Positions 61,881 through 64,000 of a stretch of 64,000 bases of DNA are shown piece after piece. Position 1 is the stretch's first letter. Each line of letters opens with the position of its first letter. The stretch comes from Paracoccaceae bacterium (GTDB taxonomy: Bacteria; Pseudomonadota; Alphaproteobacteria; Rhodobacterales; Rhodobacteraceae), in NCBI GenBank assembly GCA_021741245.1, contig JAIOYF010000001.1, positions 124,001 through 188,000 on the forward strand, in the 5' to 3' direction. The translations under genes were made by a program, and so were the position numbers. The notes under the pieces were generated by a model. The model did not search any database and was not told the origin of the DNA. It worked only from the letters and a program-made list of their open reading frames with translations.

Positions 61881-63662
61881 ATGGCAGAAACGCGCGCGAG
61901 AAAGAAATTCAGATCGCAAGAGTGGTTCGACAACCCAAACAATCCGGGCATGACGGCGCTGTATATCGAGCGCTACTTGAACCAGGAGTATACGCGCGGT
62001 GAATTGCAGGGCGAACGCCCCATCATCGGCATCGCGCAAACTGGCAGTGACCTTGCGCCCTGCAACAAGATCCACGTTTTTCTCATGGACCGGATCAAGG
62101 CAGGCATCCGTGATGCGGGCGGCATTCCGATGGAATTTCCTGTGCATCCCATTCAGGAAACCGGCAAGCGCCCGACAGCCGCGCTGGACCGCAACCTTGC
62201 CTATCTGAGCCTTGTCGAGGTGCTGCACGGCTATCCCATCGATGGGGTCGTGCTGACCACGGGCTGTGACAAGACCACGCCTGCCATGCTGATGGGGGCC
62301 GCCACGGTGGATATCCCCGCCATCGCCCTAAACGGCGGGCCGATGCTGGATGGCTGGTGGAAGGGCAAGCGGGCCGGGTCGGGCACCATCGTCTGGGAAA
62401 GCCGCCGCCTGTTGTCCGAGGGTCAGATCGACCTTGAGGAATTCATGTCCCGCGTCTGCGCCAGCGCCCCCAGCCTTGGCCATTGCAACACGATGGGCAC
62501 CGCCAGCACGATGAACGCCATGGCCGAGGCGCTGGGCATGAGCCTGACCGGAAACTCGGCCATTCCTGCGCCCTTCCGTGAGCGGATGGCCATGGCCTAT
62601 GAAACCGGGCGGCGCATCGTGGGCATGGTGCATGAGGACCTCAAGCCCTCGGACATCCTGACGCGCGAGGCGTTCGAGAACGCGATTGTGGTCAACGCCG
62701 CCATTGGCGGATCGACCAACGCCCCGCCGCATCTGCAGGCCATCGCCCGCCATGCCGGGGTGGAGTTGAACGTCAAGGATTGGCAAACGGTCGGCTTTGA
62801 TGTGCCGCTTTTGGTCAATATGCAGCCCGCAGGCGAGTTCTTGGGCGAAAGCTTTTACCGCGCGGGCGGCGTGCCTGCCGTTATGGGCGAGTTGATGAAG
62901 GCGGGACGCGTCCATCAGGGTGTGATGACCGCCACAGGCAAGACCATGGGCGACAATCTGGCCGGGTGGCAATCGCAAGATCACGTGGTGATCCGCCCCT
63001 ATGACGACCCGCTGCGCACCAATGCAGGTTTTCTTGTGCTGTCGGGCAATCTGTTTGACTCGGCGCTGATGAAAACCAGCGTGATCTCGGCTGATTTCCG
63101 GGAAAGATTCCTGAACGAGCCGGGCAACGAAGGGGTGTTCGAGGCCCGTGCCGTGGTCTTTGAAGGCCCCGAGGATTATCACGAGCGGATCAACGACGCC
63201 TCGCTTGGGATTGATGAACGCACGGTCCTGTTCATTCGTGGCGTCGGCTGTGTTGGCTACCCCGGATCGGCCGAAGTGGTGAACATGCAGCCGCCAGATG
63301 CCATTTTGCGCGCAGGGATCAACCATTTGCCAACCGTCGGGGATGGGCGGCAATCGGGCACTTCGGAAAGCCCGTCGATCCTGAATGCCAGCCCCGAAAG
63401 CGTGGTCGGCGGTGGATTGGCGTTCTTGCAAACGGGTGACAGGGTGCGGCTGGATCTGAATGCCTCGACCATGGATGCCTTGGTGGACCCTGCCGAATGG
63501 GCCGCACGCAAGGCGGCTTGGGTGCCACCGGAGTTGCATCACCAAACCCCTTGGCAAGAGATTTATCGCAAGAACGTGGGTCAACTCTCCGATGGTGGCT
63601 GTCTTGAACTGGCCACCGCCTATCACAAGGTCGGTCGCGATATCCCCCGCGACAACCACTGA
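61881..63662 (+). CDS. IlvD/EDD family sugar-acid (aldonate) dehydratase
   Basis: 593 residues, close to D-xylonate/L-arabinonate dehydratases: PGMTALYIERYL near the start and IIGIAQTGSDLAPCN. The [2Fe-2S] cysteines are Cys61 (APCN), Cys129 (TTGCDKTTPA) and Cys202 (LGHCNTMGTAS), and the catalytic serine region GRQSGTSESPS lies in the C-terminal part. It removes water from an aldonate to give a 2-keto-3-deoxy acid. The ATG at 61881 follows AAGGGGCAGGGG; the frame is open upstream across the operator but is not used there. Confidence 0.92.
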   Translation: MAETRARKKFRSQEWFDNPNNPGMTALYIERYLNQEYTRGELQGERPIIGIAQTGSDLAPCNKIHVFLMDRIKAGIRDAGGIPMEFPVHPIQETGKRPTAALDRNLAYLSLVEVLHGYPIDGVVLTTGCDKTTPAMLMGAATVDIPAIALNGGPMLDGWWKGKRAGSGTIVWESRRLLSEGQIDLEEFMSRVCASAPSLGHCNTMGTASTMNAMAEALGMSLTGNSAIPAPFRERMAMAYETGRRIVGMVHEDLKPSDILTREAFENAIVVNAAIGGSTNAPPHLQAIARHAGVELNVKDWQTVGFDVPLLVNMQPAGEFLGESFYRAGGVPAVMGELMKAGRVHQGVMTATGKTMGDNLAGWQSQDHVVIRPYDDPLRTNAGFLVLSGNLFDSALMKTSVISADFRERFLNEPGNEGVFEARAVVFEGPEDYHERINDASLGIDERTVLFIRGVGCVGYPGSAEVVNMQPPDAILRAGINHLPTVGDGRQSGTSESPSILNASPESVVGGGLAFLQTGDRVRLDLNASTMDALVDPAEWAARKAAWVPPELHHQTPWQEIYRKNVGQLSDGGCLELATAYHKVGRDIPRDNH

Positions 63663-63678
63663 CAATCCAGCCTTTTTG

Positions 63679-63714
63679 AAACAGCGCGGTGCCAACCTGG
63701 CCCGCGCTGTTTTT
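63679..63714. terminator. Bidirectional terminator between dehydratase and TRAP genes
   Basis: AAACAGCGCGG (63679-63689) pairs perfectly with CCGCGCTGTTT (63702-63712) around a 12-base loop. The right side continues with T residues, and a T run lies before the left arm, so it can serve both converging genes. Confidence 0.9.
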
Positions 63715-63718
63715 ATGT

Positions 63719-64000
63719 CTACAAGAACAGGGTGACGACCGGCGGCCAGATCAAAAGGACCGAAAGCGCCAACAGCTGGATGGCGATAAAGGGCAGAAAG
63801 CCGCGGAAGATATCGGTCAGGGAAATATGCGCCGGGGCCACCGATTTAAGGTAAAAGGCGGCAGGGCCAAAGGGTGGCGACAAAAAGCTGACTTGCATGT
63901 TCATACAAAACACCACGCCAAACCAGATCGCCACATGCTTTGGCTCGATCGTGCCAAAATACCCCAACTCTTCGACGGGCAGTTTGGTCACGATGGGCAG
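63719..64000 (-). CDS. TRAP transporter large permease (DctM type), C-terminal part
   Basis: The leftward frame is open to the window edge, so only about the last 93 residues are seen; the start lies outside. The sequence PIVTKLPVEELGY, HVAIWFGVVFCMNMQVSFLSPPFGPAAFYLK and two following hydrophobic segments match the end of DctM/TRAP large permeases. Such carriers import organic and sugar acids, which would fit the adjoining dehydratase. The converging terminator at 63679-63714 lies just behind its stop. Confidence 0.85.
   Translation of the reverse strand: MPIVTKLPVEELGYFGTIEPKHVAIWFGVVFCMNMQVSFLSPPFGPAAFYLKSVAPAHISLTDIFRGFLPFIAIQLLALSVLLIWPPVVTLFL

Noticed and set aside
62328-63695. Leftward open frame of 455 codons opposite the dehydratase
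   Set aside because: Antisense shadow of a well-supported IlvD/EDD gene, without domain motifs or a start site; it also runs through the terminator.

Overview
The window looks like a chromosomal segment of an alphaproteobacterium of the Rhodobacteraceae (Paracoccaceae). The evidence is the gene content and gene order: a DUF3035/M16/M16/mutL/rmuC block, rpoE-chrR facing the flavoprotein-DUF1365-MFS-DUF3833-SDR operon known from Rhodobacter sphaeroides, dapB facing rbfA, truB, rpsO and pnp. Genes are dense, high in G+C and very often joined by 4-base ATGA overlaps. I found no rRNA, tRNA, CRISPR array, insertion sequence or phage gene by eye.

Layout. (1) 1-6.0 kb: end of a DUF3035 lipoprotein gene, a catalytic and a non-catalytic M16 peptidase, mutL and rmuC. 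(2) 6.1-12.2 kb: the singlet-oxygen response locus. chrR and rpoE read left, a five-gene operon reads right, and two promoters of the form TGATCC-N18-TA lie back to back between them. (3) 12.2-25.4 kb: housekeeping genes (rsmB, SDHAF4-like, dapB, rbfA, truB, rpsO, pnp) with accessory genes between them: a phosphodiester glycosidase-like protein, DUF1643, a fluoroacetate-dehalogenase-like hydrolase, a small anchored RTX protein, a YkuD transpeptidase and a DUF2157 membrane protein behind two tandem inverted repeats. (4) 25.4-33.5 kb: a 0.7 kb leader without a convincing gene, then a single 7.3 kb gene for a 2440-residue RTX protein with a C-terminal Hint domain.

(5) 33.5-40.7 kb: a leftward operon made of a LacI regulator, a four-part sugar ABC importer, a GH63-like glycosidase and a PIG-L deacetylase. 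A perfect LacI-type palindrome stands in front of the regulator. (6) 40.8-52.6 kb: an aldonate-type cluster. Leftward: gluconate 5-dehydrogenase, an unknown 90-codon gene, a 3-hydroxyisobutyrate-dehydrogenase-like enzyme and an EthD-like protein, followed by a separate GntR-like LacI regulator. Rightward: L-idonate dehydrogenase, lactonase, 6-phosphogluconate dehydrogenase and, beyond a third LacI regulator, an RbsA/RbsC/RbsB importer. The core GTTATCGATAAC occurs in both divergent promoter regions and probably ties them together. (7) 52.6-55.2 kb: molybdenum-cofactor genes (DUF2478, mobA, tusA) and a DMT exporter.

(8) 55.2-64 kb: a second acid-sugar region. A PhyH oxygenase faces a 2-hydroxyacid dehydrogenase, and an azlC-azlD-enolase superfamily-FAH-DenD operon faces an IlvD/EDD-type aldonate dehydratase. 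Both divergent regions carry the core TGGTATACCA, which resembles UxuR/ExuR operators. The window ends inside a TRAP transporter gene. Overall the right half is a set of small importer plus dehydrogenase/dehydratase modules for sugar acids and glycosides, each with its own operator type.

All identifications rest on reading motifs and recalled family knowledge; no database search was run.
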